Below, piece by piece: positions 1 through 7,505 of a DNA stretch of 12,150 bases. Numbering within the stretch: the first letter of the stretch is position 1; every line of letters starts with the position of its first letter. The notes beneath the pieces are model-generated. The model worked only from the letters and a program-made list of their open reading frames with translations, was not told the DNA's origin and did not search any database. The stretch is from NCBI GenBank assembly GCA_009787075.1, contig WRGS01000206.1:1-12150 (forward strand). The letters are read 5' to 3'. Position numbers and translations under genes: made by a program. This DNA is from Paludibacter sp. GTDB taxonomy: Bacteria > Bacteroidota > Bacteroidia > Bacteroidales > Paludibacteraceae.

Positions 1-2049
1 CGTAATCTCGTAAATCAGAATTTTGACGAAATTACGCCCGGCAACGAAATGAAACAGCAATCGCTGATGAACACATCAGGAAAACTTAATTTTGCTAACG
101 CAGACGCTGTTATTGCACGGCTGCAAGCCGCAGGATTAACTATTTACGGACATTGCCTTGTGTGGCACAGTCAGCAGCAGGCTACTTTTTTGAACTCATT
201 GCTTCAGCCTACCCAAATACCAGGTTCTCCCGGCGAGAGCCTTGTTGATGGTAGCTTTGAAAATGGAATGCAGGGATGGACGCCAGCCTACTATGTGGAA
301 AATTATTCGATTGTAACCACAAGCGCCATAGACGGAACGCATTCATTGCAGGTTATAATACCTGCAGATGCCACAGGCGGAAAATATGACGGACACGGAC
401 AACTCAACAGCCCAACTTTTCCCATTATCAGCGGACATCATTATCAGATTTCTTTTTGGATTAAAGGCTCTGCGCCTGGTAAGGTAGCCATTGACTTTCC
501 AAATGCAAAACTTGGGAATCAATATCCGTGGGTAAACGGAGCTGAATTTGCTTCTGTGGGGACAACATGGACTCAGGTAGTTTATAATACTTCCACTGTT
601 GGTGGAACGGCAATGATTGCCACCGCAGACGATGCTGCCATGAAAGTACGCCTTTTGCTCGCTGCTGTACCTGATGTAACTTATTTGATTGATGCCATAG
701 AAATCACTGACCTTGACGCTGCGCCGGCAGTAGTAAATCTGGTGCAAAACGGCAACTTTGAAAACGGATTGAGCGGGTGGAATATTCCTTATTATGCTGA
801 AAATTATACAATTGAAACTTCAGATGTCATTGACGGAACGCAAGCCTTGCAGGTAATAATACCTGCCGATGCCACAGGTGGAAAGTACGATGGACACGGA
901 CAACTCAACAGCCCTGAATTTCCAATTATCAACGGGCATCAATATCAGATTTCTTTTTGGATTAAAGGCTCAGTGACGGGTAAAGTAGCCATTGACTTTC
1001 CAAATGCAAACCTTGGAAATCAATATCCATGGGTAAACGGAGCAGAATTTGCTCCTGTGGGGACATCATGGACTCAGGTAATTTACAATAATACAACAGT
1101 CGGAGGCGCAGCAATGATTGCCACAGCAGACAATGCCGCCATGAAAGTGCGCCTTTTGCTCGCTGCTGTACCTGATGTAACTTATTTGATTGATGCTTTG
1201 GAAGTTATTGACCTTGACGCTGCGGCGCCTTCTCCTGCTCCTGCCATTAACAGAGGCGGACCGATTACTATCGACAAAACGCCCGAAGAAAAAGCGCATA
1301 TTGTAGATTCTGTGCTGGTTGCTTATATAGATTCTGTGGCAAAGCATTTCAAAGGCAAAATAGCGGCGTGGGACGTTGTTAATGAACCGATGGAAAATAA
1401 TGGAAGACTGCGCATAGGTACAGAAGATTTGACTGCAACAAGTTATTTCTATTGGGCATATTATCTCGGGAAAGATTATGCGGTAAAGGCTTTCAAAGCG
1501 GCGCACGCAGCCGACCCTTCTGCCAAAATGTTTATCAATGATTACGCTTTAGAATCGGCAAACAGCGCAAAACTCGACAGTTTGATTGCTTATGTGAAAT
1601 ATATTGACGACAATGGCGGTCAGGTGGACGGAATAGGTACACAATTGCATTTGAGCATCAACAATTTGTCAGATACGGTGGCTATTGCCAATATGTTTAC
1701 AAAACTTGCTGCAACAGGTAAATTGATTAAAATTTCGGAATTGGACATTGCTTTTTCCAACTCTGCTCCGTCTTCGCCTGTTGCACCAACTTTAGAGCAA
1801 CAAGGGCAGCAGGCTAAACTGTACGAATATGTAGCGCGCAAGTACAGTCAAATCATTCCTGTAAGTCAGCAATACGGAATTACTGTTTGGGGCGTATCCG
1901 ATAATGCAAACGAACATCAATACTGGCTCAAAAACGATGCTCCATGTTTGTGGAATGCTGATTATACGCGTAAATGGTCTTATAAAGGTTTCTGCGATGG
2001 ATTGGCAGGGAAAGATGTAGGAGCGGAATTTCCGGGAACATTGCAATGA
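1..2049 (+). CDS. GH10 endo-1,4-beta-xylanase with two inserted CBM4_9 modules (5' partial)
   Basis: Secreted endo-xylanase that hydrolyses internal beta-1,4 bonds of xylan. The frame is open from base 1 with no stop, so the signal peptide and the first strand of the barrel lie outside the window; the ATG at 49 is internal, because the codons before it already match the GH10 segment FDEITPGNEM. Residues are counted from base 1 (682 visible). The N-terminal GH10 part is about 1-69, with GHCLVWH. Two carbohydrate-binding modules follow, with cores 86-241 and 253-408. The barrel resumes at about 421: WDVVNEP carries the acid/base Glu462, and ISELDIAF carries the nucleophile Glu580. Splitting of GH10 by binding modules is known from Prevotella bryantii XynC and Bacteroides relatives. 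Both catalytic glutamates are present, so the enzyme is probably active. Its own terminator follows at 2096. Family call is very secure; the exact CBM family is less so. Confidence 0.95.
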   Translation, partial: RNLVNQNFDEITPGNEMKQQSLMNTSGKLNFANADAVIARLQAAGLTIYGHCLVWHSQQQATFLNSLLQPTQIPGSPGESLVDGSFENGMQGWTPAYYVENYSIVTTSAIDGTHSLQVIIPADATGGKYDGHGQLNSPTFPIISGHHYQISFWIKGSAPGKVAIDFPNAKLGNQYPWVNGAEFASVGTTWTQVVYNTSTVGGTAMIATADDAAMKVRLLLAAVPDVTYLIDAIEITDLDAAPAVVNLVQNGNFENGLSGWNIPYYAENYTIETSDVIDGTQALQVIIPADATGGKYDGHGQLNSPEFPIINGHQYQISFWIKGSVTGKVAIDFPNANLGNQYPWVNGAEFAPVGTSWTQVIYNNTTVGGAAMIATADNAAMKVRLLLAAVPDVTYLIDALEVIDLDAAAPSPAPAINRGGPITIDKTPEEKAHIVDSVLVAYIDSVAKHFKGKIAAWDVVNEPMENNGRLRIGTEDLTATSYFYWAYYLGKDYAVKAFKAAHAADPSAKMFINDYALESANSAKLDSLIAYVKYIDDNGGQVDGIGTQLHLSINNLSDTVAIANMFTKLAATGKLIKISELDIAFSNSAPSSPVAPTLEQQGQQAKLYEYVARKYSQIIPVSQQYGITVWGVSDNANEHQYWLKNDAPCLWNADYTRKWSYKGFCDGLAGKDVGAEFPGTLQ
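256..1224 (+). repeat. Tandem duplication encoding two CBM4_9-like modules
   Basis: Two direct repeats with an exact 501-base period lie inside the split GH10 gene, with cores at 256-723 and 757-1224. A hand alignment of the 156-residue cores shows about 29 differences and no gaps (roughly 80% identity). At DNA level there are long identical blocks, for example 47 bases at 649-695 and 1150-1196. Each copy has the jelly-roll CBM look: FENG-x-x-GW at the start, HGQLNSP, YQISFWIKG, an aromatic-containing loop QYPWVNGAEF and a final YLIDA strand. The modules probably bind xylan chains, by analogy with inserted modules in related GH10 enzymes. Confidence 0.93.
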
Positions 2050-2095
2050 AAAAAATTGTTAATTTTTAATTATCTAAAAATTATTGTGTTGTTTC

Positions 2096-2132
2096 AAGTC
2101 GGTTGCAGGGCAACCTGCAACCGACTTTTTTT
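2096..2132 (+). terminator. Rho-independent terminator after the split GH10 gene
   Basis: A perfect 14-bp stem (2096-2109 pairing with 2114-2127) closes on a GCAA tetraloop of the GNRA type and runs into seven T residues (2126-2132). It sits 46 bases after the GH10 stop codon. It should end that transcript and separate it from the GH11-symporter-GH10 operon downstream. Confidence 0.93.
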
Positions 2133-2461
2133 AATAAAAAACATGATTGTTTCGGTAATTTCTGTGTTTATTGGTGAAATGTAAGGGAAGAAAAATATTT
2201 GACTTTTTTATATGTTTATTTTTACATTATGGATTTTATATTTGTATTGAAAAATTCATAAAAAAAATTACATTTTATAAAAAGAAAGAGTTTAATACAC
2301 TGGAAAGAGAAGCAAATTATTAATAACTTTAAATGATTTTTGTAAAGAATCTGATAATCGCTTATTGGCTTATGACTTGGTAAATATTTTGCAGAATAAA
2401 AAAAATCAAAATATAGATAATACTGACACAAGTTTAACGTAAAAAATATTTATACAAAAAA
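2133..2461 (+). other. AT-rich leader region upstream of the GH11 gene
   Basis: This stretch of 329 bases holds no gene I can support. It is extremely AT-rich. It contains one TAnnTTTG element (2237-2244). It also holds a short open stretch at 2296-2442 without an ATG, whose translation (…NDFCKESDNRLLAYDLVN…) looks more protein-like than random AT-rich sequence; the preceding ~90 bases are open in another frame (…FNTLEREANY, stop at 2321). This could be a decayed gene end or chance. A 69-codon opposite-strand frame at 2222-2431 is low-complexity and not credible as a gene. Confidence 0.5.
2237..2244 (+). promoter_or_regulatory. Possible Bacteroidota -7 element (TATATTTG)
   Basis: The sequence matches the Bacteroidota -7 consensus TAnnTTTG. 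No TTTG box stands at the usual distance upstream; the nearest, at 2198-2201, is about 35 bases away. If used, it would give the GH11 operon a leader of roughly 200 bases. Chance matches are common in DNA this AT-rich. Confidence 0.3.
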
Positions 2462-3175
2462 ATGAAAAATACAAAATTTATAATTGCGGTTATATTTGCT
2501 TTTTTATTGGCAATTGGCTGCAGAAACACTCCAAAAGCAAACCCGCAAAACGCAGCGGCGGCATTTGATACGCTTGTATCCAATGCACAAGGCATTCATA
2601 ATGGATTTGACTACGAACTGTGGCACGATACAGGCGATGTAGCAATGATTTTAAAAGACAGCGGCAACTTTGATTGCAGTTGGGACAGTATCCACAATGT
2701 TCTTTTCCGCACAGGAAAGAAATTTGATACAACGCAAACATACAGCGAACTTGGCGAGATTTCCCTCGCTTACGGTTGCAATTATCAGCCCGAAGGCAAT
2801 TCATATCTTTGTGTTTATGGTTGGACGATTGACCCGCTTGTTGAGTTTTACGTTGTTGAAGCGTGGGGCAGTTGGCGTCCGCCCGGAGCCGAATCCAAAG
2901 GTACAGTTGAAATTGATGGCGGAATATACGATATTTACGAAACCACACGTACCGAACAGCCGTCTATTCAGGGGACAACAACATTTCAACAATATTGGAG
3001 TGTCCGCACCGAAAAGAAAACCGATGGCGCGGTTTCTGTCAGTCAACATTTTAAAACATGGGACAAAATGAATATGAAACTTGGTAAAATGTATGAAATT
3101 GCATTTTGTGTTGAGGGTTATCAAAGCAAAGGAACAGCAAATATTCACAAAAACATATTAACAATATCAAAATAA
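2462..3175 (+). CDS. GH11 endo-1,4-beta-xylanase, lipoprotein
   Basis: Small beta-jelly-roll xylanase that cuts internal bonds of xylan. The 237-residue product starts with a lipoprotein signal: a basic start, a hydrophobic stretch at 6-18, and AIGC with the lipidated cysteine at position 20. The mature part is one GH11 domain of normal length (about 36-237) without a binding module. The two family signatures are present: PLVEFYVVEAWG with the nucleophile Glu128, and AFCVEGYQSKG with the acid/base Glu218. The residues after Cys20 (RNTPK) are not acidic, so the known acidic surface-export signals of Bacteroidota lipoproteins are not evident; it may face the periplasm or the outside. It is the first gene of the probable xylan operon, 100 bases before the symporter. 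GH11 is uncommon in Bacteroidota, so the gene may have been acquired. Assignment is very secure. Confidence 0.95.
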   Translation: MKNTKFIIAVIFAFLLAIGCRNTPKANPQNAAAAFDTLVSNAQGIHNGFDYELWHDTGDVAMILKDSGNFDCSWDSIHNVLFRTGKKFDTTQTYSELGEISLAYGCNYQPEGNSYLCVYGWTIDPLVEFYVVEAWGSWRPPGAESKGTVEIDGGIYDIYETTRTEQPSIQGTTTFQQYWSVRTEKKTDGAVSVSQHFKTWDKMNMKLGKMYEIAFCVEGYQSKGTANIHKNILTISK

Positions 3176-3275
3176 AATAATAAAGTACACTTTCCTCTGA
3201 CCTTAAAAATGCTTTATACATAAATAGAGTAGGAGAGGGGCGGAGTAAAATAATTAAAAATTAATATAAATTTAT

Positions 3276-4682
3276 ATGAAATCAACATCACAGACAACAA
3301 GCGAATTGAAAGGCTTTTATAAACTTTCGTGGTTGCAGCGTATCGGTTTTGGTAGCGGCGATTTGGCGCAAAATCTTATTTATCAAACCGTTGCACAGTA
3401 TTTGCTGATATTTTATACTAATGTTTACGGACTGCGTGCCTCTACGGCTGCTATAATGTTTCTTATTGTACGGCTTGTAGATGTGGCGTGGGACCCGCTT
3501 GTGGGTGCTTTTGTTGATAAACATTCACCAAAACTTGGCAAATATCGTGCTTATTTGATTTTGGGCGGCATTCCACTGACAGGCTTTGCTATTTTGTGTT
3601 TCTGGAACGGATTTTCAGGCTCGCTTGTTTATGCGTATATTACCTATGTAGGTCTGTCGATGCTTTATACGCTGATAAATGTTCCTTACGGCGCGTTAAA
3701 TGCCTCGCTCACACGCGATACGGACGAAATTACAAAATTGACTTCCGTGCGTATGTTTTTGGCAAACCTTGGCGGACTGGCGGTTGCTTACGGTATTCCG
3801 ATTATTGTGGCTCACCTTTCGCCCGATCATAAAATTAACACCTCGCTTGCAGGCAATGCTTGGTTTATCACAATGACAGTTTACGCTGTGGCGGGTTTGG
3901 CATTGCTGATTTTCTGCTACAGCCAAACCAAAGAGCGAGTAGTAATGGACAGCGCAAAAACCGAACAGGTGAGCGCAAAAGATTTATTTATAGAATTTGA
4001 GCATAATAGTCCTTTGCGCATACTGGCATTTTTCTTTATAACGGCTTTTGCAATGATGGCAATCGGCAATTCGGCAGGTTCTTTTTATATGATTTACAAT
4101 GTACATGCACCAGATTGGTTGCCGTATTTTGCTGCGCTTGGCTCTATTCCCGCATTTATTTTTATGCCTATGGTGCCTGCTATAAAACGCAAAATAGGGA
4201 AAAAACAAATGTTCTATGTCTTTCTTTCTGTGGCTATTGTTGGAATGGCGATGCTGTATGTTATTTCGGTAATTGATGCGCTGAAATCGCAAATTTGGCT
4301 TGTTATGGTAGCGCAATTTGTAAAATCTACAGGCGTAATTGTTGCTACAGGTTATATGTGGGCGTTAGTTCCAGAAGTAATTTCTTATGGAGAATGGAAA
4401 ACAGGCAAACGCATTTCGGGTATTGTAAATGCGCTGACAGGAATTTTCTATAAAGCAGGAATGGCTCTCGGCGGCGTAGTGCCGGGCTTTGTGCTGGCGT
4501 TTGTCGGTTTCAACGAAAAAAATGCCGTTACCCAATCGGCTTTTGCACAGCAGGGAATTTTGTGGCTTGTGTGCGTAATACCTGCGGCATTGCTTATTTT
4601 GGCAATGTTTATTATTTCAAAATATGAACTCGAAGATGAGGTTATCGACAAAATTAATAGAGAAATTGAAGAAAGAAGTTAA
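3276..4682 (+). CDS. GPH-family sugar:cation symporter (MFS), probable xyloside/xylo-oligosaccharide uptake
   Basis: Inner-membrane transporter of the glycoside-pentoside-hexuronide:cation symporter family (MelB/XynP-like), 468 residues, about 12 hydrophobic helices. Family features seen: GFGSGDLAQN in helix 1 (24-33), DPLVGAFVDK in the first cytoplasmic loop (73-82) followed by a basic segment, NVPYGALNASLTRD (135-148) with Arg159 downstream, and a second-half loop EVISYGEWKTGKR. A loop of charged residues near 220-245 separates the two six-helix halves. It probably uses a Na+ or H+ gradient to import xylose-containing oligosaccharides; the substrate is inferred only from its place between two xylanases. 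A comparable symporter (XynD) neighbours xylanase genes in Prevotella bryantii. The stop is 8 bases from the next start, which argues for co-transcription with the GH10 gene. Family secure, substrate inferred. Confidence 0.9.
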   Translation: MKSTSQTTSELKGFYKLSWLQRIGFGSGDLAQNLIYQTVAQYLLIFYTNVYGLRASTAAIMFLIVRLVDVAWDPLVGAFVDKHSPKLGKYRAYLILGGIPLTGFAILCFWNGFSGSLVYAYITYVGLSMLYTLINVPYGALNASLTRDTDEITKLTSVRMFLANLGGLAVAYGIPIIVAHLSPDHKINTSLAGNAWFITMTVYAVAGLALLIFCYSQTKERVVMDSAKTEQVSAKDLFIEFEHNSPLRILAFFFITAFAMMAIGNSAGSFYMIYNVHAPDWLPYFAALGSIPAFIFMPMVPAIKRKIGKKQMFYVFLSVAIVGMAMLYVISVIDALKSQIWLVMVAQFVKSTGVIVATGYMWALVPEVISYGEWKTGKRISGIVNALTGIFYKAGMALGGVVPGFVLAFVGFNEKNAVTQSAFAQQGILWLVCVIPAALLILAMFIISKYELEDEVIDKINREIEERS

Positions 4683-4690
4683 GATAGCGT

Positions 4691-5827
4691 ATGAGAAAAC
4701 AAATAGTTTTTATTTTTACAATATTGTTTGCAGCAACTTTGCTTTTATTAAGTTGCGCAAAAAAACACGCCGAGCCACAAACGCTCAAAGAAGCATTTGC
4801 AGGCAAATTTCACATCGGCGCGGCAATGAATCTTGACCAGATTTATGGGCGCGATACTGCTGGCGTGCGGGTAATCAGGCAACAATTTGATGCTGTTGTT
4901 GCCGAGAATTGCATGAAAAGTATGTTTCTGCAACCAGAACAGGGGCATTTCTTTTTCGACGAAGCCGACCGCTTTGTCGATTTTGGCGAAAAAAATAATT
5001 TGTGGATAACAGGGCATTGTCTTGTGTGGCACAATCAAATGCCTGCGTGGCTCTTTGTGGATAAAAACGGTAATGATGTGCCGCGCGATACGCTGATTTC
5101 TCGTATGAAAAATCATATTACAACCGTAGTTAGCCGTTACAAAGGGCGCATCAAAGGCTGGGACGTGGTAAATGAAGCCTTCAACGACGACGGCTCTTAC
5201 CGTAAAAGCAAATGGTACGAAATTATAGGCGAAGATTTTATTCCGCTCGCATTCAAATTTGCAAACGAGGCAGACCCTGAGTCAGAACTATATTACAATG
5301 ACTTTGGGCTGGCAAATGAAGCGAAAAGAAATGCTACGGTAAATCTGATAAACAAATTGAAAAAGCAAGGCTTGCGTATTGATGCAATAGGTATGCAGGG
5401 GCATTGCGGAATGACATATCCCGATTTCAATCAAGCAGAAAAAAGTTTGGTTGCCTTTGCCGCTGCTGGCTGCAAGGTAATGATTACCGAATTGGATTTG
5501 ACTGTACTGCCGCACCCGAATCAAAATCAGGGCGCGGAAATAACCGATAGTTTTGCATACAGACAGTCGCTCAATCCTTATGCAGATGAACTTCCTGCGG
5601 CTGTTGATTCGGCTTGGACGGCGCGGTATGTGGAAATGTTTAAAATATTTTTGAAACACAAAGATATTGTTACCCGCGTAACTTTGTGGGGCGTAAATGA
5701 CGGACAAACGTGGCGCAACGATTGGCCAATAGTAGGCAGAACAGATTATCCGTTGTTTTTCGACAGAAACTACAAGCCCAAACCTGTTGTAAAACAAATT
5801 ATAGAACAGGCAAATAACACACGATAA
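4691..5827 (+). CDS. GH10 endo-1,4-beta-xylanase, uninterrupted, lipoprotein
   Basis: Second GH10 xylanase of the window, 378 residues. The N-terminus is a lipoprotein signal with LLSC and the lipidated Cys22. The catalytic barrel runs from about 30 to 375 and is continuous: AENCMK (71-76), GHCLVWHNQ (108-116), WDVVNEAF with acid/base Glu162, MQGHCG (235-240), MITELDL with nucleophile Glu267, and TLWGVND-x-x-TW near the end. Length matches single-domain GH10 enzymes; there is no binding module. It follows the symporter by 8 bases, so the two are very likely co-transcribed. Lipid anchoring plus the neighbouring symporter suggests it trims xylan or large xylo-oligosaccharides in the envelope before uptake. 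After Cys22 come AKKHAEP, with no acidic surface-export tag. Aligning it with the split GH10 at the left end shows exactly where that enzyme carries its insert. Confidence 0.96.
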   Translation: MRKQIVFIFTILFAATLLLLSCAKKHAEPQTLKEAFAGKFHIGAAMNLDQIYGRDTAGVRVIRQQFDAVVAENCMKSMFLQPEQGHFFFDEADRFVDFGEKNNLWITGHCLVWHNQMPAWLFVDKNGNDVPRDTLISRMKNHITTVVSRYKGRIKGWDVVNEAFNDDGSYRKSKWYEIIGEDFIPLAFKFANEADPESELYYNDFGLANEAKRNATVNLINKLKKQGLRIDAIGMQGHCGMTYPDFNQAEKSLVAFAAAGCKVMITELDLTVLPHPNQNQGAEITDSFAYRQSLNPYADELPAAVDSAWTARYVEMFKIFLKHKDIVTRVTLWGVNDGQTWRNDWPIVGRTDYPLFFDRNYKPKPVVKQIIEQANNTR

Positions 5828-5940
5828 AAACGCATGTTTGTGTTAAAAAACATTAAAATGCAATTAGAAAACAATATTTATCATTAGCCATTTTGATAAT
5901 TTCAAATAGACAAATAAAACTTTAAGTAGAAAATTTTTAT

Positions 5941-5948
5941 TACTTTTG
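5941..5948 (+). promoter_or_regulatory. -7 promoter element (TACTTTTG) for gldF
   Basis: Exact match to the Bacteroidota TAnnTTTG consensus, placed so that transcription would start a few bases later, with a leader of about 10-15 bases before the ATG at 5969. No clear TTTG -33 box is seen (an AAAACTTTAAG stretch lies around 5916-5926). The 141-base gap from the xylan operon fits a new transcription unit. Confidence 0.6.
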
Positions 5949-5968
5949 CAGCGATTTTTTTAAGAAAA

Positions 5969-6697
5969 ATGTTTTCAATATACAGAAAAGAATTAAGCGC
6001 ATTTTTCAGCAATGCGACAGGATACATTGTGGTAGGGATTTTCCTGCTGCTAACGGGGCTTTTCTTGTGGGTTGTTCCGGGCAGTTACAATACTCTTGAC
6101 GCGGGTTATGCAAATACTGAGGGGCTTTTTGTGCTTGCTCCTTGGCTGTTTCTGTTCCTTTGTCCTGCGGTTTGTATGCGGCTTTTTGCTGAAGAAAAAC
6201 AAACAGGGACGTGGGTTTTGCTTGTTACAAAACCGCTTAGCGCATCGCAAATTATTTTGGGAAAATATTTTGCCGCTCTTACGCTTGTTGTTATTGCGCT
6301 TATTCCCACTGCTTTATATTATTTTTCGGTTGTGTGGCTTGCAGAGCCGTTTGGCAATGTTGATGCAGGTGCGTTTTGGGGTTCGTTTATCGGGTTGCTG
6401 TTTTTGGCTGTCGATTATGTTGCCGTTGGCGCGTTTGCTTCCTCGCTCACTCGCAATCAGATAATTGCCTTTATTGTGGCTGTTGTAATTTGCTTTTTTA
6501 TGTTCTACGGATTTGCACTGATTGCATCGTTTTTCAATCATGCACAAATGATACAAAATATTGAAAATGTGGGGATTAATGCACATTACCAATCAATAAG
6601 CCGCGGTGTAGTCGATTCGCGCGATATTGCATATTTTATTCTTATTGCAATTATTTTTACTTTTTTAACAAAACTGAATTTGAATTTTAAAAGATAA
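5969..6697 (+). CDS. gldF: GldF-type ABC-2 transporter permease
   Basis: Integral inner-membrane permease of the ABC-2 family, 242 residues, the usual length for GldF. About six hydrophobic segments are visible: 19-36, 53-70, 100-120, 136-158, 165-188 and 218-235. The start MFSIYRKEL and the amphipathic motif RLFAEEKQTGTW (71-82) after the second helix are characteristic of GldF and related permeases. In Flavobacterium, GldF forms an ABC transporter with GldA (ATPase) and GldG and is needed for gliding motility, but homologues also occur in non-gliding species, where the transported substance is unknown. Here no gldG follows; the next gene, 29 bases on, is surE. Either gldG is elsewhere or this permease acts differently. 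GldF is the best name; a general ABC-2 permease is the alternative. Confidence 0.85.
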   Translation: MFSIYRKELSAFFSNATGYIVVGIFLLLTGLFLWVVPGSYNTLDAGYANTEGLFVLAPWLFLFLCPAVCMRLFAEEKQTGTWVLLVTKPLSASQIILGKYFAALTLVVIALIPTALYYFSVVWLAEPFGNVDAGAFWGSFIGLLFLAVDYVAVGAFASSLTRNQIIAFIVAVVICFFMFYGFALIASFFNHAQMIQNIENVGINAHYQSISRGVVDSRDIAYFILIAIIFTFLTKLNLNFKR

Positions 6698-6726
6698 TTT
6701 TTGATTTTTAAACCCTGAAATTAATA

Positions 6727-7497
6727 ATGATAATGTCCAAACCTCTGATTTTAGTTACAAACGATGACGGTATTACTTCCAAAGGAATTAATGAATTGAT
6801 TGATGCTGTTTTACCCATCGGCGATGTTGTGGTTTTTGCCCCCGACGGACCGCGTTCGGGAATGTCGAACGCGATAACGGTAAATACGCCGCTGCGCTAC
6901 AAACTGCTTGAACAGCGCGACGGTTTGGTGCGCTACTCTTGCAACGGTACGCCTACCGACTGCGTGAAACTCGCTTTGCACACGGGAATACTTCCGCGCA
7001 AGCCTGATATTTTGCTTTCGGGCATTAATCACGGCTCAAATGCGGCGATTAACGTGATTTATTCAGGCACTATGGGTGCGGCTTTTGAAGGTTGCGAGAA
7101 CAGCATTCCTTCTGTCGGACTCTCGCTTGCTGATTATGATGAAAATCTTGATTTCCAATATTTTAAACCATATATTGTAAAAATTGTTAATGAAGTATTA
7201 AAACGCGGTTTGCCTCGTGCGGTTTGCCTTAATGTAAATGCGCCTGTAGGCGAAATTAAAGGGCTGAAAATCAAACGTCAAGCGTGGGGATATTGGACAG
7301 ACGAGTTTGAACAACGCACTGACCCAAATGGACAAACATATTTTTGGATGGCGGGATATTTCAAAAACGAAGAACCTGCCGACCACGAAACAGACGAATG
7401 GGCTTTGGCAAACGGTTATATTTCAATTGTGCCGTCAATAATTGATTTGACAGCGCACGAATTTGTTAATGAAATGAAAACGTGGAATTTGTTTTAA
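6727..7497 (+). CDS. surE: 5'/3'-nucleotidase SurE
   Basis: Cytoplasmic metal-dependent phosphatase that removes phosphate from nucleoside 5'- or 3'-monophosphates; family members have roles in stationary-phase survival and nucleotide turnover. The 256-residue product has the full SurE fold signature: LVTNDDG with metal-binding Asp13 and Asp14, APDGPRSGMSN with Ser44, CNGTPTDCV (72-80) and LSGINHGSN with metal-binding Asn101. The spacing of these residues agrees with characterised SurE proteins. Two ATG codons compete as start (6727 and 6733); neither has a clear ribosome-binding sequence, and the conserved domain begins only at about residue 7, so the choice cannot be settled. It follows gldF by 29 bases in the same direction and is probably read from the same promoter; it converges with cmk 28 bases downstream. 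Confidence 0.96.
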   Translation: MIMSKPLILVTNDDGITSKGINELIDAVLPIGDVVVFAPDGPRSGMSNAITVNTPLRYKLLEQRDGLVRYSCNGTPTDCVKLALHTGILPRKPDILLSGINHGSNAAINVIYSGTMGAAFEGCENSIPSVGLSLADYDENLDFQYFKPYIVKIVNEVLKRGLPRAVCLNVNAPVGEIKGLKIKRQAWGYWTDEFEQRTDPNGQTYFWMAGYFKNEEPADHETDEWALANGYISIVPSIIDLTAHEFVNEMKTWNLF

Positions 7498-7505
7498 CAT
7501 GAGTT

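Noticed and set aside
343..1506. Two - strand open frames (134 and 146 codons) with similar products
   Set aside because: They mirror the tandem CBM repeat on the + strand; their mutual similarity follows from the DNA duplication and not from being genes.
2222..2431. 69-codon open frame on the - strand in the GH11 leader
   Set aside because: Translation is low-complexity (Phe/Tyr/Ile/Lys-rich) as expected from AT-rich DNA; no recognisable domain, and it faces against all neighbours.
3189..3242. AGGAGAGGGG stretch upstream of the symporter as ribosome-binding site, and CCTCT/AGAGG as a hairpin
   Set aside because: The purine stretch is about 35 bases from the ATG, too far for a Shine-Dalgarno sequence, and the pairing is only five bases over a long loop.
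5816..5844. Hairpin AACACA…TGTGTT at the end of the second GH10 gene as a terminator
   Set aside because: Only a 6-bp stem with a 17-base loop, followed by A residues and not T; too weak to call.
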